64,000 bases of DNA from Acanthaster planci (Eukaryota > Echinodermata > Asteroidea > Valvatida > Acanthasteridae): assembly GCF_001949145.1 (NCBI RefSeq), contig NW_019091455.1:671017-735016 (forward strand), written 5' to 3'. The notes below the pieces were generated by a model. The model had not been told where the DNA came from, ran no database searches, and saw only the letters and a program-made list of their open reading frames with translations. Position numbers and translations under genes: made by a program. Numbering within the stretch: position 1 is the stretch's first letter; each line of letters opens with the position of its first letter. Below, one piece after another: positions 1-13,800 of the stretch.

Positions 1-3000
1 TTAAAAAAAATCATAAGGAAGTTACCACTTTGGTGGAGGCTGGGCTGAGGGTCTTCCCTTTCCCCTTCCTCGGGGACCTCCGAATGATAGGCTTTGGTTG
101 ACCCACGCCCTCTCATGTTCCTTCGTGAGAGGGCGTCAGGTCTTGAATTTATCCGCGGGACGGGGGCAGGTTAATCCAATTTCGGTGACAGAATATCTTT
201 TGAGAGCACTGCGTGTCGCAGGCCTACGTGACAGACATCGAGGCATAAATACATCCGTGATGTTAATAAACTTTATTGAGAGCCCTAGTGCAAAAAAAAC
301 CCAAAAAAATCCCGCCGTGCAGATGCGGTCAGGGCACGGCGTGCTCCGGGCCCCTTTGTGTCCTCCTATCATTCTATCCCGGCCAGTGTCACACCGCAGC
401 GACACAAGATAGAAGGGGGAAGGGCACGGCAGCAGAGGCCTGTCAGAAATGGCAACGTTACAAACAAGATGTTGTTTACAAACAAACCGGCGGATGTGGT
501 AAACAATGCGAGGGGGGACAGGCGGACCGCGGGGCGCAGCGCAACACGCCCGGCGGAGTCAGGTGTGTCAAACATCACACGGTGGTGATGATTTATGGCG
601 CGCAAGCGGTTTACATTCTCGTCTGCTGCTGTCGCGTTCACGATACCCCAAGATCCTGAATGCCAGAGAGCTTCACAGAAATACCTGTGTTGAGTGGCTC
701 GCCAATCCGTGACAACAGGTCAAAAAATAAACTAGTAAGAATTCAACCAAACACAATCTATAGAGGATAAAACCATCCGTAGTTTTTTTTTGAGCGAGTA
801 ATGTGAAGGAACAGAGCGTTGACAGCCAAACACGCAGCTCAAATCATAGGTTTTCCTCTGCCACACAAACTTGGCGCGCACCTATCGACGTGCACTCGGA
901 TATCCGGTCTGGCTGGGAGCATTAACATACGAATTATTTTCCAAAAATTAGCATAGCTGATTTAACCCCCATTCCATCATCATAATTTGCGACTGTTTGT
1001 AGCACAAAGGGGTTAAAAAGACAGTACATCTGGGAATGAAATCTTCGGCAGCGAGCGAGCGGGCCAGAAAATGAAAACAACCCGGCCGCCTAAGAATAAC
1101 AGCCGCGCTATTTTCCTAAACCATACAACGAAAACACCGGCATAAAATAGGATTTTTTGGCTGATGGTGCACGCGCGTGGCGATGGGGGTATAGCTCGCG
1201 TCCGTGCGGTACACGGGTTTGTTTTTGTTAGAATGTCATTCTTTTCTTTTCCAGATGGATCGGCTGGCATATTTAGCGTAGCCCGGTCCTTCATTCGAAT
1301 CATTTTGCCGAGGAGTTGGGGAACCGGGACTTTCTCCTACCTCGAGAAATCAACCGCGTGTGAGACGAACCAAAAAGATTTGCGGCGTTGTCTCGATCGC
1401 GTCGTGGTCTGGTGATAGATTGGGGAGACTGGAGGAACGATGTTGTGTTTTCTTCTTGCTTGCTTAATTCAATTTGAAGGGAAGGCCGACTCAGAAATTG
1501 CACCCGACCATCACGTGTGGCAGGGCTTGGCCGTCCGCCTCCGACAACAAAACCGATACATGGTTCCTTGAGATAACAGGGGTATAGAGGTTTGTTGCTC
1601 TAGCATAATACAGCAAAACATGAGGGGAGGTCGCCCGCCACTGATTCGTGGTGGGGGCTTTTAAACAGTTGAGTGCGGGCGGCTTGGCCGTAGAATCGCT
1701 GGGGTTGCCACTGAGGCGAGGTGGCAAGGCGTCCGGGGGGCCTTCCCCTAGCTTCGCCTCAACGTACCAAATCGGGGGATTATAAGGTTCCGACGAGGAC
1801 TCTCTGGATTTTGCACAGGCTTCAATAAGACTACAGCTCGGACTTCACTCGGTTGGCTGGCCGGTACCACCACAGGGGATCAACGCCCGATGAGCCGTTC
1901 CAAGGCACACCCTCCCTTCCGGCTTCCAGCTTCACCCGACTGCAGTCCAACTCGAACCTAACGGTTTGGCTTCCGGAATAAGTTCCAGCCAGTTGACTCG
2001 AGGTAAGAAGTAGGCAGGGATTCTTTCTATCACCACCTTAGTTTGCAAGATGGCTTGCTTTTTCAATATCCTCATGGATTTTTTCTTAGATCTCAGCCAG
2101 TTGTCTTATTTTATTGCTATTGCTACAACAGGATGTGGTCTATTACCGGAACTCTGACGTAAAAAGAAAAATAATTACCGTAGACTCTTCTCAAGTTGCA
2201 TTCGTTTCAAACAGACAAAGGTGCACGGGCTTTTCAAGCCGAGAATACTTTCTTGTCAGTCCAGGGTCTTTCCCCGCTGCATACCACAACCGCTCGTGGC
2301 TGAAATGGAAAGATTTTGCTCACCACATTTGGAACGTTTTTCGACCGCTTGCAGCTTTCGATTAAAACATACCATCAACCTGAGTATTAAACGAGCGTAA
2401 TGTGTGCATAATACGAGCCAAACTTGTGAATTTGGAGCCGGCTACACCTGAAACAAAATAACTAGCCATTTGGAAGAGGGGGGGGATTTTCATAAGAATT
2501 CTGTGCAATTACCCTTTCTCCGTGGAAGGTAACATTAGTATCCGCATCAACCGGAATATTCTTCACCCGATTCTTGAATTCGACGAGTTACAGCCAATCA
2601 GAGTGGACGTTAAAGAGCGCTAAGGGAGATCTCTGCACGTGGCCGCGTGAAGTATCCTCTCATTGGAAAGAACAGTCAACACAATATGACGAATTACAAA
2701 AAGTATAATTTACAACCCTGGGGGGGGACATCTGCTCAGAGGGAAAAAACTTCCATTGCCTGTCGTGCAGCGCTATGCTTTCTTACAAGTGTGTCATGCA
2801 GTACCCATATACTGGTACCCTGTAATGCCGCGGCCTTGGATCAATTCAATGTGGGGTGGATGTTCACCATCCAGGGACCTGCGCTTGTTTGTTTGGCATT
2901 GTTACAGTGAAATGAAAGTAGTTTGTCCGGGCATCTATCGAAAGCGTGCGTTTTAATATACGGAATCTTGGCTGTTTGGCAAAACAGTGAAATTGAGGTG

Positions 3001-3640
3001 GACAAACACTAACACAGTAACAGAACATTGAAATCATCCTTGAACTTAATTTAAAGTACAGGTATTCGTACTTTCGTGGAAAAAAAATCGATATCGTCAG
3101 TGCAAAGAATATTTGAATAGCTCTAGTACAAGGAAATTCTTTCTGTAGGGAAAAACAGATCATTGTTGTACTAGTGAGCAGATTGTCTTAAAATAATTTA
3201 ATTCTTTATTCATTGAACCTAAAACTTGATAAAATCAGTTTCTCATCTGGCTATGCAGTCTCCAATCTTCCGTTTGGACAGTCTGATGGTAGTCTTTAAA
3301 CCCTACGCATGAACAACAGAGGAGAAAAAACGCCGCAGAAATTCACAGAGCAACGCAGTGACAAAAAAAGAATCGGTTACCCCATTCATTGTGGTCCGCA
3401 ACTGTGAACTCGGGCGCGGCCGCGCCGTTAACTGACAGATTGCGCACATCATTCTGCATAATAGCCACACGGAGACCTCCTATTTCTCTCCTGAGTTGGG
3501 CAACTCGGCGTTCGGAGCCCGAGGACCAAACTGTCCCGCATTTTGATGAAGTCCCTTATGAGGAACGATTAAATTTGTTGACATCGCTGGAGACCTTTTC
3601 CGCTGTGGAGGCAAATTAAAGAAACCGTCTTTTTTTTTCT
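1..3640. other. Non-coding stretch, no recognisable gene
   Basis: No open frame here exceeds 127 codons and none resembles a known family. A good donor-like site, GAG followed by GTAAGA, lies at 2003, about 220 bp after a TATA-like TTATAAGG near 1779. This could mark a short non-coding first exon but nothing else supports it. Two eight-base G runs occur at 2478 and 2720. I see no other structure. Confidence 0.5.
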
Positions 3641-3655
3641 GAGTTGCTTTTTTTT

Positions 3656-3662
3656 TATATAC
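3656..3662 (+). promoter_or_regulatory. TATA-like box upstream of the 3696 ORF
   Basis: TATATAC lies 40 bases before the candidate ATG at 3696. It sits at the end of a T-rich run. If used, transcription would begin around 3685, leaving a very short 5' leader. T-rich stretches are common here, so this is supportive at best. Confidence 0.2.
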
Positions 3663-3695
3663 TTTCCTCCAAGCAACGTGATCTAAGCCGGCACA

Positions 3696-4143
3696 ATGAA
3701 CGCCCTGCGCCAGCCATCCAGCAGCGAGGTGAGCGGAGGGGGAAAAATTGAAGCTCAGGGCCTGTTGGGTGATGCTGGCTGCAGGGATAAAGCTGAGCGA
3801 CGTATGAGGTCGGGCTACGGGCAGAAAAATCGTCTTATTATCCCGATCCTCGGGTATCAATCATCAGCGATGTCCGTGTTCAGGCGGGGGGGGGGTGTTT
3901 CTCTCTCTCTTTTTTTTTAATTTTTATTTCTTTTGTTTCCTTCTTTCTTCTTTTCTCACTTTCGCCCAAGCCGTTCAGCAGCGGTTTGGCGCGGATTTCC
4001 GGGCAGATCGCTTGTCGACAGGCGCGCTTAAGCTAGATGACCGGGCTTTTGTTCCAAAACTACCCCCGAAAAAAAATATCTATAATTCCACCACTCCTGG
4101 GCATGGATGGTCTAGGCTGTCTTTTATAAACACTGTGAGATGA
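3696..4143 (+). CDS. Candidate two-exon small protein gene, unknown function
   Basis: I do not recognise this protein. Exon 1 (3696-3728) begins at an ATG in fair context (CACA before it) and encodes MNALRQPSSSE with mostly C- or G-ending codons. It ends at GAG followed by GTGAGC, a strong donor consensus. Exon 2 begins after TTCAG at 3979, preceded by a very long pyrimidine tract (about 3897-3960). It stays open in the same frame for 54 codons to a TGA at 4141-4143, starting QRFGADFRADRLS. Both junctions are phase 0, so the 250-bp intron joins cleanly into about 65 residues. ATTAAA at 4180 and AATAAA at 4410 could end the transcript. The protein is basic, with no visible signal peptide or domain. 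Splice-like pairs of this quality also arise by chance, so this remains a model. Confidence 0.33.
3897..3960 (+). other. Long polypyrimidine tract
   Basis: More than 60 bases are almost pure C and T, following a ten-base G run at 3886-3895. The tract leads into TTCAG at 3974-3978. It would be an unusually strong 3' splice signal for the candidate exon starting at 3979. It could equally be a simple-sequence expansion. Confidence 0.6.
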
Positions 4144-4409
4144 CCGTAATTTGAAATTGGGTATGTGGGATACGAGCTAATTAAAGATCGAGGTGGGAAC
4201 AAAGGCGTTTTTCTGCGGAAGGAGATAGATCGGTTTCGGCATTTTTGACTTTTTCACCGATTTTGTTCAGTTTACAGACGGGCCAATCCTTACAATCACT
4301 ACAAAAGGCCATGCAGGTCAATAATCATCCCCTTGAATGATCCATTCAAGTGACATGAAATCTGGCAAGATAAAATGGACCGATGGCCGATTTTTGAGCG
4401 AGCGGTGTC

Positions 4410-4415
4410 AATAAA
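4410..4415 (+). terminator. Possible poly(A) signal AATAAA
   Basis: A canonical AATAAA lies 267 bases after the stop codon of the candidate two-exon gene at 3696-4143. A variant ATTAAA lies closer, at 4180. The hexamer is common by chance in such sequence, so it carries little weight alone. Confidence 0.2.
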
Positions 4416-5418
4416 AACTAAAGCTATAGACTTAGTCAAGAGGCAACTTAGGACTTAAATATAATGGACAGTTGCAAAACCTGCCAGCGCGTGGCATCTC
4501 TGGTCAGGTTACTGAACTGCACGTTAACGTCACACAAATATCACACGGAAAAATTCGACCAGCAGAAATTCATTCAAGGGGGTAGACTAACGGCCAAGGA
4601 TAGAATATATCGGACAGCACGTGCAGAGCAGGCCTCGGGTCCAGCTTTACCCGAGCTACCGTCGACAGTCACAAGCGGATGAATAGCGCGCCAAGAAGCG
4701 AGATTGACTGAGAGAAAAAAAATGACTCTGGATTATTGCGGGGCGATAACGTGTACGGCATTTAATAGGTGTCGTAAAAAATTAATAGCTCTGTCAATCA
4801 GTCGATTTTGGAGTTGATCCCACGAGTGGCGATAATTTCTCCGGCATCACTGCCTCTTATACGTCGGCAGTTCATTTCTGGGCACGTTCCCGCGTCTTCT
4901 TGTGTTCCGTGTGATTCACCGGGAACGGAACCCACGGGACTTTATCGCGCACTTTGGCGCAAAAAACCTCGCAAAATTTCGCACCTTTCCACAGTGCAGG
5001 TTGTCTGCGGCTGTTTCATGACTAACCTCCTAAAATTGGAAAATACGTGTAGTATATAATGATATGTAGAGCTGGTTTACTCTCGGTTTCACCTCTCTGG
5101 ATCCTGCCTGCAGATCTTTCACATCCAACAAAATACCAGCACATCCGGTTTATATCATCGTTCAGTGATTGTGTTTAAAAATGTGATGTGATAGTTTAAA
5201 AAAAGCAAGGAACATATAGGCAGCAACCTTTAGCCCTTTAAAGGCAAAAAGACTAACCGTTCACCATAGCTACTGTTCTGTTTTCGCCGATCTCAACTTG
5301 ACATTTGGAGAAACAGCACATCTTCATTGCCTCCTTCAATGATTTAGTCTTCAAATACCGCCAAACATTTCACTTGAGTTTCCGTTAGGCCTTGCATGGG
5401 AAAACAAAGGAAATCTAC

Positions 5419-5431
5419 AGGTCAAAGGTCG
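5419..5431 (+). promoter_or_regulatory. DR1 nuclear-receptor element
   Basis: AGGTCA, a one-base spacer A, then AGGTCG forms a direct repeat of the nuclear-receptor half-site with one mismatch. DR1 sites are bound by RXR heterodimers, HNF4 and COUP-TF family receptors across animals. Occupancy cannot be judged from sequence. Confidence 0.4.
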
Positions 5432-7305
5432 AGTGAAGCTCCTATCTTTGAAACCTTAATTTTCTTTTTGGGGTATTTTTCTTTTGACGGAATTCCCTCG
5501 GAAGGGCACATTGTGACGGCTGACCGGCCACATCTCCAACATCTTCATCCATCGGCCCCCATCAATTCGTAATGGATGTGTGCCTATTTAATTAGTGCCA
5601 TGAATATTGCAGAGGCAATTCATCTTTCACGGACTTCGGCTCGATCTCGTTCCCAGGGAGCGGCGGTAAGAATTGGAACTTGCTGATACGGAAGCGCCAA
5701 AATTAGCAAATCCTGATTTTTTTTGTATAGAGAGGGTATCGAGGGGCGGGAAACCGCGAGAGAATGGTATTACTGAGAGCTCCAATATGCCTACCGGCAG
5801 ACTGTTTGTGATTTTTCCATCTGAATAATATGCCATGGACACGATGTTCAAAGTACTAAAAGATTAAAAAGTCAAAGTAATCTAACCAAAATTCTGAATC
5901 TCTATCCAGCCGAATAGCCTTATTCTGCTAGACAGTAACACAAATAAACCAAGTCTTGAATGAGAGCGAACTCACCTCTACTGGTGTTATACTTTAAGCC
6001 ACACTGTTAACACGTTCATGTTCAGAAATGAAACAAAGACACGATAAACAAACAACTATCCATTTCATAGAAAATTTTTTTGTGGTTTAGCGACCGATCG
6101 AATTTCAGTAATGTAAATTCCAGGTTTCTCTCTGATAGGTGAGATAGGTTTACAGTTTTATCTGTATGAAAAAATAAAAATTAATATTTCAATTTCAACT
6201 GAAGTGAAGTTTTTCAAAGATTGCATCCTTATTTTCCCAACGTTTTTGCTCGACTGATTTAAGAAAATGATCCCGTCCCGGAATTTCTTTTTTTTTAATG
6301 CAAGTAATAATTGCGATTGCAAAAGATTGCGTGCGACGCCAGTCATGGATGCATGCGCTAGGACTTGCCAAGCATCCACAAGGAAAGGTGTTGAGTGATA
6401 GGAGTTGGTTCCCCCGGGAAATGCCCCCCCCTTCTCCAGTTGATGACAACGTAAGGTCAGATGTGACCAATGACCGTGCCCACAGAAGGGGATCCCTCCC
6501 TATCTAGTTCCAATCAAAACAAAATACTCCTTTAAAACAACGAAAACAGTATCCTTGCAAAAAAGCAACCTTCTGCATATTTGATGAAAAAGAATTTCCT
6601 CATGCGAAGTAAGGAGTTCAGTGTTGCGAATGAAAGCCTATGACGAGTCTCGTTTCAAGTTCAGACGTGTTTTGAAGTTTGTGGTCTGTCAGCGTATTAA
6701 TCAAAAGTGTAAAAGAAAAATAGGTTAGATAATTATGATTGCATCGAGTTGTAGATACTATGGAAGAGCAAGTGTAATTAAGTTTAATGGTGCACAGACA
6801 ATAAATCCATGACAATCCGCTGCAGTGGGTAACATTCTTTATGGAGCAGATGCAGCGGGGAGGGGGGTGGCTACAGACGTGTCTCGTCGTCAAATGTCCA
6901 CTATTGTACAGTTTGAGCTTTCACCCAGTTCCTATCACACAGAATGCTTGCAGGGCAAGTTTACTCCCCTAAATGGCCTATCGTGTTCTGTAATATTGCA
7001 AGTTTACGGAAGATTTTTCCACCGTGTGTCCCCCTGACGATAAGACAGCCATCGGTAGCCAGCTGCCCTAGTAATGCTGGGTTGACAAACACCGGGTCAT
7101 ACACAGGGCACTAAACATGAGCATCACTCATTACTCCAGAAGAACAGCTGGCCGAGTAACTTTACTAGACAGTGACTTGCATCTCAGACCTTTCCCGAAT
7201 TTTTGAGGTTGGCTCTGCCCATATTTTGGTAAAATAAAATGTTGCTGAGCTCGCAGTTAGGCTATTAGGTTCTTATTTTAGTAGACAATTCTCTTTCTGG
7301 AACAG

Positions 7306-7510
7306 CACTGATCTTCTTGCAACTATTTGATGTAAAGCCAAGAATGTTAGCTTCCAGCATATGCGTAAACGCTGAAAAAAAGTTTGCTAACGGGGTCTTT
7401 AGAAAAATTTTGGACAGGCTTTTCCGAATGTTGCTAGGAATTACGGGAAAATCTGTTGATGTATGTTATAATTGTAGTCATGGGACATGGGACACTATTG
7501 GCATAGTCAA
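7306..7510 (+). CDS. Candidate internal exon, unknown product
   Basis: The stretch follows a pyrimidine-rich acceptor ending GGAACAG (7301-7305) and ends at CAA followed by GTGAGT (7511). One frame, after two leading bases, is open across all 205 bp and includes the residues FRKILDRLFRMLLGITGK. The other two frames hit stops early. I recognise no family. Codon use is AT-rich and unlike a highly expressed gene. The length of open frame is only mildly unusual for chance. Confidence 0.2.
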
Positions 7511-10500
7511 GTGAGTGGGAGTCGAACAAGGAAGTTGCCTGGTGTTTGTTACATTTTGATCGGCTTAGTTTAATTAACCGCTGTTTTATTATTTTAAAAT
7601 TTATTTATAACACTGATTGTCCAATTTAAAAATAATAATAATGTAGGTTGAATATTTTGCAAAGTACCACGTGCACTTTACCAATCATTTGAACAGTGAA
7701 GTTTCCGCATGTGGTTTTCCTATAAAAACCACATTTTGGTTGCTGTTCTTGTTAAAAGAAATAACACTTTTAAAAATGATGGACGAATATCTCCATTGGA
7801 TTAAATCTTAGGTCTATACTATTTTAAACGTAAAAGACGTAATAAAAATAGCTGTTTACAAAACCTGCTAAACAGATAAAGGTTTTTTAAGAATGTTCAA
7901 CCAAAAGGTATTACGTTCTTTGAACTGACGTTCTGTGGCAGAAGACTCGTTTTGTTATTGAAGCCAAACAGACCTGGTCGGCTCACAGTTTTCAAAATGT
8001 CGCTTGGAAAATTTTGTTCACCTACAAGTTAGACAGGTTGGTCCGTTCAGTCAACTTTTACCAAAATGATCTTTCCCACCTTTTTAAACAACGGGAAAAA
8101 GTAACCATCACATATATAGCCTACAGATGTATTGTTTCTTTGGTACACGTTTTGCTATTCTCTGACCAATTGAATTATCGCAATTATAAAGAGTAAAATA
8201 AAGCGAAATGATCTTTTACCAGACAGTGGCATGATATACAATCTACTCCCAACTCTTAAAATTTTCAGTTCAGGGGAAAATACATATGTAGGAAAATCCG
8301 GAGAATCCATATTTTACGGATAATTAGCCATTGCCATAAATCCGTGCAGACGCAGGAAGCTCTTTAACATCAGCCGCACATGCGTACATACCACAACCTG
8401 GCTCTGACCTATGACCCCAGCACTCCAACCTCTCAGCTGGAACTTGAAAATACATATGGTCGGGGTCAGAGCTCAAACTCGAAGATGGGTTGTTCGAAAT
8501 CATTCAAAGGACCCCGGGACGCACAAATCATTACCGGTACGCAAAAAAGAAATGTAGTGCCTATCCTCGTTTTCACCTGAAAGCCGACGAAATGGTGAAT
8601 CCTTTTCAATAATAATCTGCTAACATTTTGTAGAAACTGCGCAAAAATCGGTTGATAATATTTAGGATCGCTGATAAAATATACAGGATGGAGTTCAAAA
8701 ATTGGAAGGAATAAGCACCAAAATACACGAAAGTCTGGATTCTTTCCATTGCGTGTTAACTAACCTCCACAATCAGTCAGGCCTATACCTTGGGAAATAA
8801 TCTCTCAAAAGCAGCCTTCGTGCGTTGAAAACACATGTTCTCACTGGACTAGTCACAAAACGCTGCGAAAAAATGTAGTTGAATGTACTTGGGAAACGTT
8901 GTGTCAGCGAAGTATATTGTACCGGTTCGAAATAATCTGAAATACTTTAAAAACTGGGCTTAAAACTGACCAAATTTCAGCAAGAAACTGCTCATAAAGT
9001 ATTTGACCTACTTTTGACATAGTATCACCCAATCTGACAATTTTTCTCTTTTCTCTCTCATTTTTATGCCAGAGGAATTATTAGACGATGCGGTTGTTTT
9101 GTTTTCCATATTTTATGGAAATTGTCAGATTTTCCCCATCAACTGATTATTAAACATTTATTTCGCAATATCCGTTTCGCCCAAAATGACCCACAAAATG
9201 ACACCTGTCCAAGTAACCTCAACTTGCTAATTACATTAAATACAATGACAACTCACACGAAAGATGTATTGATGTAACCATTTGTACTCCTAGCTATTTA
9301 TCGGCAACTCTGAAAAGAGAATTTCAGTGGCAAAGACTGCAGTAAAAGTGAGTTTTTCTGAAGGGATCGAGTCTCAAGTTGTGTCATTGCTGCGTAAAGA
9401 AAATGTCAATTCCACTATTAGAATAAGCTGAATTGCCTGTCTTTTTTTCTCTTGATTTCAGCGAGTCTTATAATTATAAGCTCTCCCCGTTTTGTTTTCA
9501 TACAGTGGCTTTCAATTTTGGGGATATGGCGATAACGGTGCTCAGAAGTGATCCGATCAGACTTTGTCAGCATGATGAAATATCCCCCCCCCTGCATCAT
9601 ATATTTTCGATTGGATTTGATAGACAAAGCAATAAATACATTGTCAGAAGCCTTCCTGCCCAGTGTTGCCAAAGCTGAGCGAGACCCCGCAGGTCGTGCG
9701 GGGGAAAAATAGATGGGAATGAGGGGTAGAGAAAAACTTTGCTTCCCACTTGTCAGCGATGGAATAAAACACGATCAAATCGCGGAGAAGCTATACACGG
9801 GGGGGGGGACACGGGTCTCCGTAATAACGAGACATGACAGCCGCGCTGGAAAAAGACTGGATTTACGCGGTGCGGAAGCATAGATCACGCGAGTAAATCG
9901 GGAGGAACCGCGAATAATATACGAGGGCTGGAACCGTTTACTGCCAGTCAAGGGAACCCTTGGGACGGGCAGGGGTGTGAAACTGGCCCCAGGGCGTCCC
10001 TGTTCGACCATAGATCAAAAGACAGCACCCAGTGTCGGAAGTGGGTAGACACAAGAAGTGGGTCGGCCAGCGCAAATACCTCGGCGCTTGCAAATTAACG
10101 GAGACGCGTTATCACCAGGTCTCATTTTCATAATGGGCCAGATTGGAGCGCGATGCAGAGCGTTCTACGTTGTTTAACGCCACGGTGATGTTTGATTCTC
10201 ATATTGCCAGTCGTGAATCTTCGCAGTCTAGTACTTCGTCTCCTTCTCTACGTCTCACTTCTCACTGACAATCACGAGACTCGGTAAATCATTTTTTATT
10301 CACGTCATAAGGGGGTGATTTGTTTTAAGTGCGTTGCACTGTGAGCGTCGAGGCGTGGGCTCGTATATAATACGCGACTCGGTGTTATAAATGGCCCAAT
10401 CTGTTTCTTTTTACTTGTATGAAAACCGTCGGACACTCGGAATGGAGTCGGTTGCACGAGAGATCTGGCTGAGGACGTCAGTGTTTGCATGTTAGTCCAC

Positions 10501-10698
10501 ATACCACGTTGGCTCATTTCCCGCGACGGGCATTCCTGACGGTCGGAAATAATTCAGGGCAGACACAAAACCTTACACACTTTAACAGACCCGCCTGCTT
10601 TGTGGTTGACGATTCGGAGACAAACGTGAATCCTTTTCTCTGATTGGGACAGTCTGGTGACTGTGTAGTTCTATGAGTAGGCTCTATTATTTAACTCA
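7511..10698. other. AT-rich non-coding stretch
   Basis: No frame exceeds 84 codons. Two excellent acceptor-like sites lie at 9461 (long T/C tract ending TTTCAG) and 9505 (TTTTCATACAG), but no convincing donor follows either. Homopolymer runs occur at 9584 (nine C) and 9799 (ten G). I see no gene. Confidence 0.5.
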
Positions 10699-10818
10699 GG
10701 CCGTGTCCGAAACGGGCTTCCAGAGTTACGGCTAGGTCTATTGTCTGCGCGTCTCCACGCATTTCCATTGGAGCGAGGACCTAGATCTAGCTCTAGACAA
10801 GAGATTCGGATGCAGCCT
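10699..10818 (+). mobile_element. Short 120-bp element with imperfect inverted ends, copy A
   Basis: This segment matches 40864-40985 at both ends. Shared blocks are CCGTGT and ACGGGCTTC near the left, TACGGCTA in the middle-left, and CAAGAGATTCGGATGC at the right end. The left end and the reverse complement of the right end agree imperfectly over about 14 bases (GGCCGTGTCCGAA against GGCTGCATCCGAA). It has no coding capacity, so it is a non-autonomous element or relic. No clear target-site duplication is visible. The repeat relationship is seen directly; the DNA-transposon assignment is inferred. Confidence 0.6.
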
Positions 10819-13800
10819 TCTATGTGGTATGGAAATAAACCTGAAACCTAATGTCTTTAGGATAAGGAGCTAGTTTCTTTAATTCACTCTGGAGATAAGT
10901 TGTTTAAGACCGCTTGAAATTCGAATGTTTCATTAGAATTAACCACATTATAAAACACAGGATGTGAATCAATTTTACTTCGTTTAAACAATTTAAACTC
11001 ACACCAAGGGTTATCACTGAAAGAGTCATTTATTTTCTTCCCTACCGCTGTCGATGAGTCAGAGTTGTCAAGTTTAGAACCCAAATTAAGCTTGACCATA
11101 GACAAACCCTCGAATTAGAACTCTGGTCTCCAGGTGCACTTCACAACGCTGGTTAACTTGGTATCAACTGTCGAATGAGAAGACTTCCAATAAAGTTGTT
11201 AATTTATCAGTGCAAATTAACAAGCAATGAATGTTTCATGTAGGGGTGCGAATCACCTACTAAAAACAAACACTGGCCGACTCTTGTTCTGGAACTTGCA
11301 CAGAGCAGCAGTGCAGACGGCCAAATTTGTCGTTTTCATTGAGAAAAAAAGTCACGTGACAGTAGTCCCTGCCGACGGGGGGAGGGAGAGGGGGGAATCG
11401 TTGGCCGAGGTCAGTAGAGACGGGAATAGCTGGGCTTCATCTCCTTGCGCCCTCAGGGCTGGTCTCTGTATTAGCGCACACCGAGTGATTCCAAGACATG
11501 CGCACGGGGAGTTTCTTGCAGAGGAATTCCACCAAAACATCTGGTCTGGCGTATGTGGTTTGGACCCGGAACTATGGAACACATTCTCACTGGGCTAACC
11601 TGGCCCGACTGCCCAAGTAGATTCGTAAATAATATGGGTTCTTATCCCCGTGAATTGAATTCCATTGCTAATTGGACATCTGTGGCCGATGGCGGCCCAC
11701 TAGAGCAATTATCAACGGCTGATGAGCACAATGATAAGCGGCGTTTTGACTTGATATTGATGTTTGACAGTTCTGTGAATTCACCCCTTGACCAGAGTGC
11801 CAGTGATACTTCCCACCCACAGTCGAGGATGCAGACTCCGCCCCCGATCCGCCCCCGATTCAGTTACACTTACAGATTGTTAAGAAAATATTGTATGCCT
11901 AAATAAAGACACCAATACTTAGACCAAGTGTAAATTTTGATCCAGTTGATGTTATCGTGGAATTTTAATTCTATATAATTCTATATCTGTGCACGATTTT
12001 CCTCAATGTGTATTCGAAAGTTTGATGTTTCACTCAAAGAGATGCACTAAATTCCATAATATTGTCGGCAAAACGTCAGTGGGGTGTGAGGGGAAGTGAT
12101 GAAGTCTGCACGATAAAAAAAGAGAGATATGTGTTCGGAGAAACCGTAGGCCCAACTTGTTAACCTGGTTTTGTTGAAGTGCGACAGGATAGAGGCTGCA
12201 CCGCCCCGAGTACATCCACTCGTCATGACCCGTTTACACAGGGATAAGTTATACCGACTGGTACAAATTCCGCTGTGGTAATACGCTAGAAGTTGTTTTC
12301 ATAGTTCGTAGAATTTGCTTCTCTTCCCGGTCAGAAATGTGGCGTACCATCACAAAACCACGAGGGGGGGAACGAGGAGCGTCTTTATATTTTCAATCCG
12401 GGCTACTCTCTTTGGGTATAGCATTTAACCGCTGGTAGTTCAGAATGCCGTCGGTCAGATTCATATGGGGGGAAACAGCCAAATAAAGTCACAATTAGCG
12501 CAGTCATTTATGAAAATGTTCATTTCGCGACGGCACTGGCTATAGATATCACGTGGACAATATGCCCAAATGCACATTTCTCTGGAAAAGCTTCACAGGT
12601 TGTATCCACTTCTCCGACCAATTCATTATGCGCATCGCTAAAATGATGGTTGAATCAGTTTAACCATTCCCGATTCAATTCTGATCACCTCCCTCTCCTA
12701 AAATGTCGACAGGCGTTTCTGACGAAGTTGAGGTCAGAGGTCGAAGTACTAAATTAAGCCACAGTCACCACAACACAACTCATGAATCTTCGGAGATGCA
12801 GCCAATCGATTAAAAGGCAACGTCCTTTCCCCCCGGTCTTTTTGTAACAAACAGTTTTAAATCACCGAGGGGGATATTTTGGAAGGAGGCTCCTATGAAT
12901 CTTTGCGAAACTTTACAGACTTGCCTGTCACAGTCTCTTTGCTTTTTCTCCTTTTTCCCCACCCCCAAAGGACGTATAGTTTACCATCACTCATTTTCTG
13001 GGTGTGGTAATTATCTGATCGTGGCTGATGAAACTTTCAACACAAACAATTACGGTAAAATATACACCTGCACCTCCAAAAATATGGCTTCGAACTTCGT
13101 GATTCATAGCGCCTCAAATTGAAAGATTAACCACGGCAAAAGTGATGAAGTTTCTTCCACCAGTGTACAGAGTATACAGGGGCGAAGTGACGCATGGCTG
13201 TTAGCACAAGTGGAATCCCATGTTCGCTGATATGTACTGAGCTAGAAACTCTTCTGCGAAGAATGAAAAACACAGACGAGTAAAACAACACAGACCCCGA
13301 AATACGAGCGATTCACAAGAGTACGCAAAGAGTTTGCAACGCGCTGACCAATCACCGTGAGTCGCGAAACCTGTCGACCCTTTCCAAACGTGCATTGGGT
13401 CGACGGATTTCGCGCACTGTGATTGGTCAACGCGTTGAGGCGCACTATTGTGAAACGCCCGTATTGGTCTGGTGACAGTTGGAGTCTGTGCTTCTAATTC
13501 TATCATGATCTTTAGTTGCAACCCGAAAGTCTTGGCTACTCATAATCCAAGCATCAAAAAAATTGCCTAATGTAGGCTGTGAATACTGTGAATGACTTTG
13601 TGCAAGAAGTTGAGCCAGCACTATTGCCAGATTGTTTTGATGCTTTTGATGAGGAAACTCATGATTTCTATAACTTTTTTTAAAATCTGGAAGAATTCTG
13701 CGAGTAATTTTGGACGGATTGGGACATCAATTCGAACCAGAACTGCATCCATTAGACTTCTTCATACTTTTAACGTTGATTTTGTTTTGAACTGAAGAGA

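Larger units (their letters stand above)
4150..7300. other. Non-coding stretch with one DR1 element
   Basis: No open frame exceeds 91 codons. A minus-strand donor-like GTGAGT lies at about 5968, but I found no good partner exon. A DR1 nuclear-receptor motif at 5419 is listed separately. An eight-base C run occurs at 6424. Nothing else is supported. Confidence 0.5.

Noticed and set aside
11867-11895. Minus-strand donor and acceptor enclosing 25 bp
   Set aside because: The enclosed piece is too short to judge and has no neighbours.
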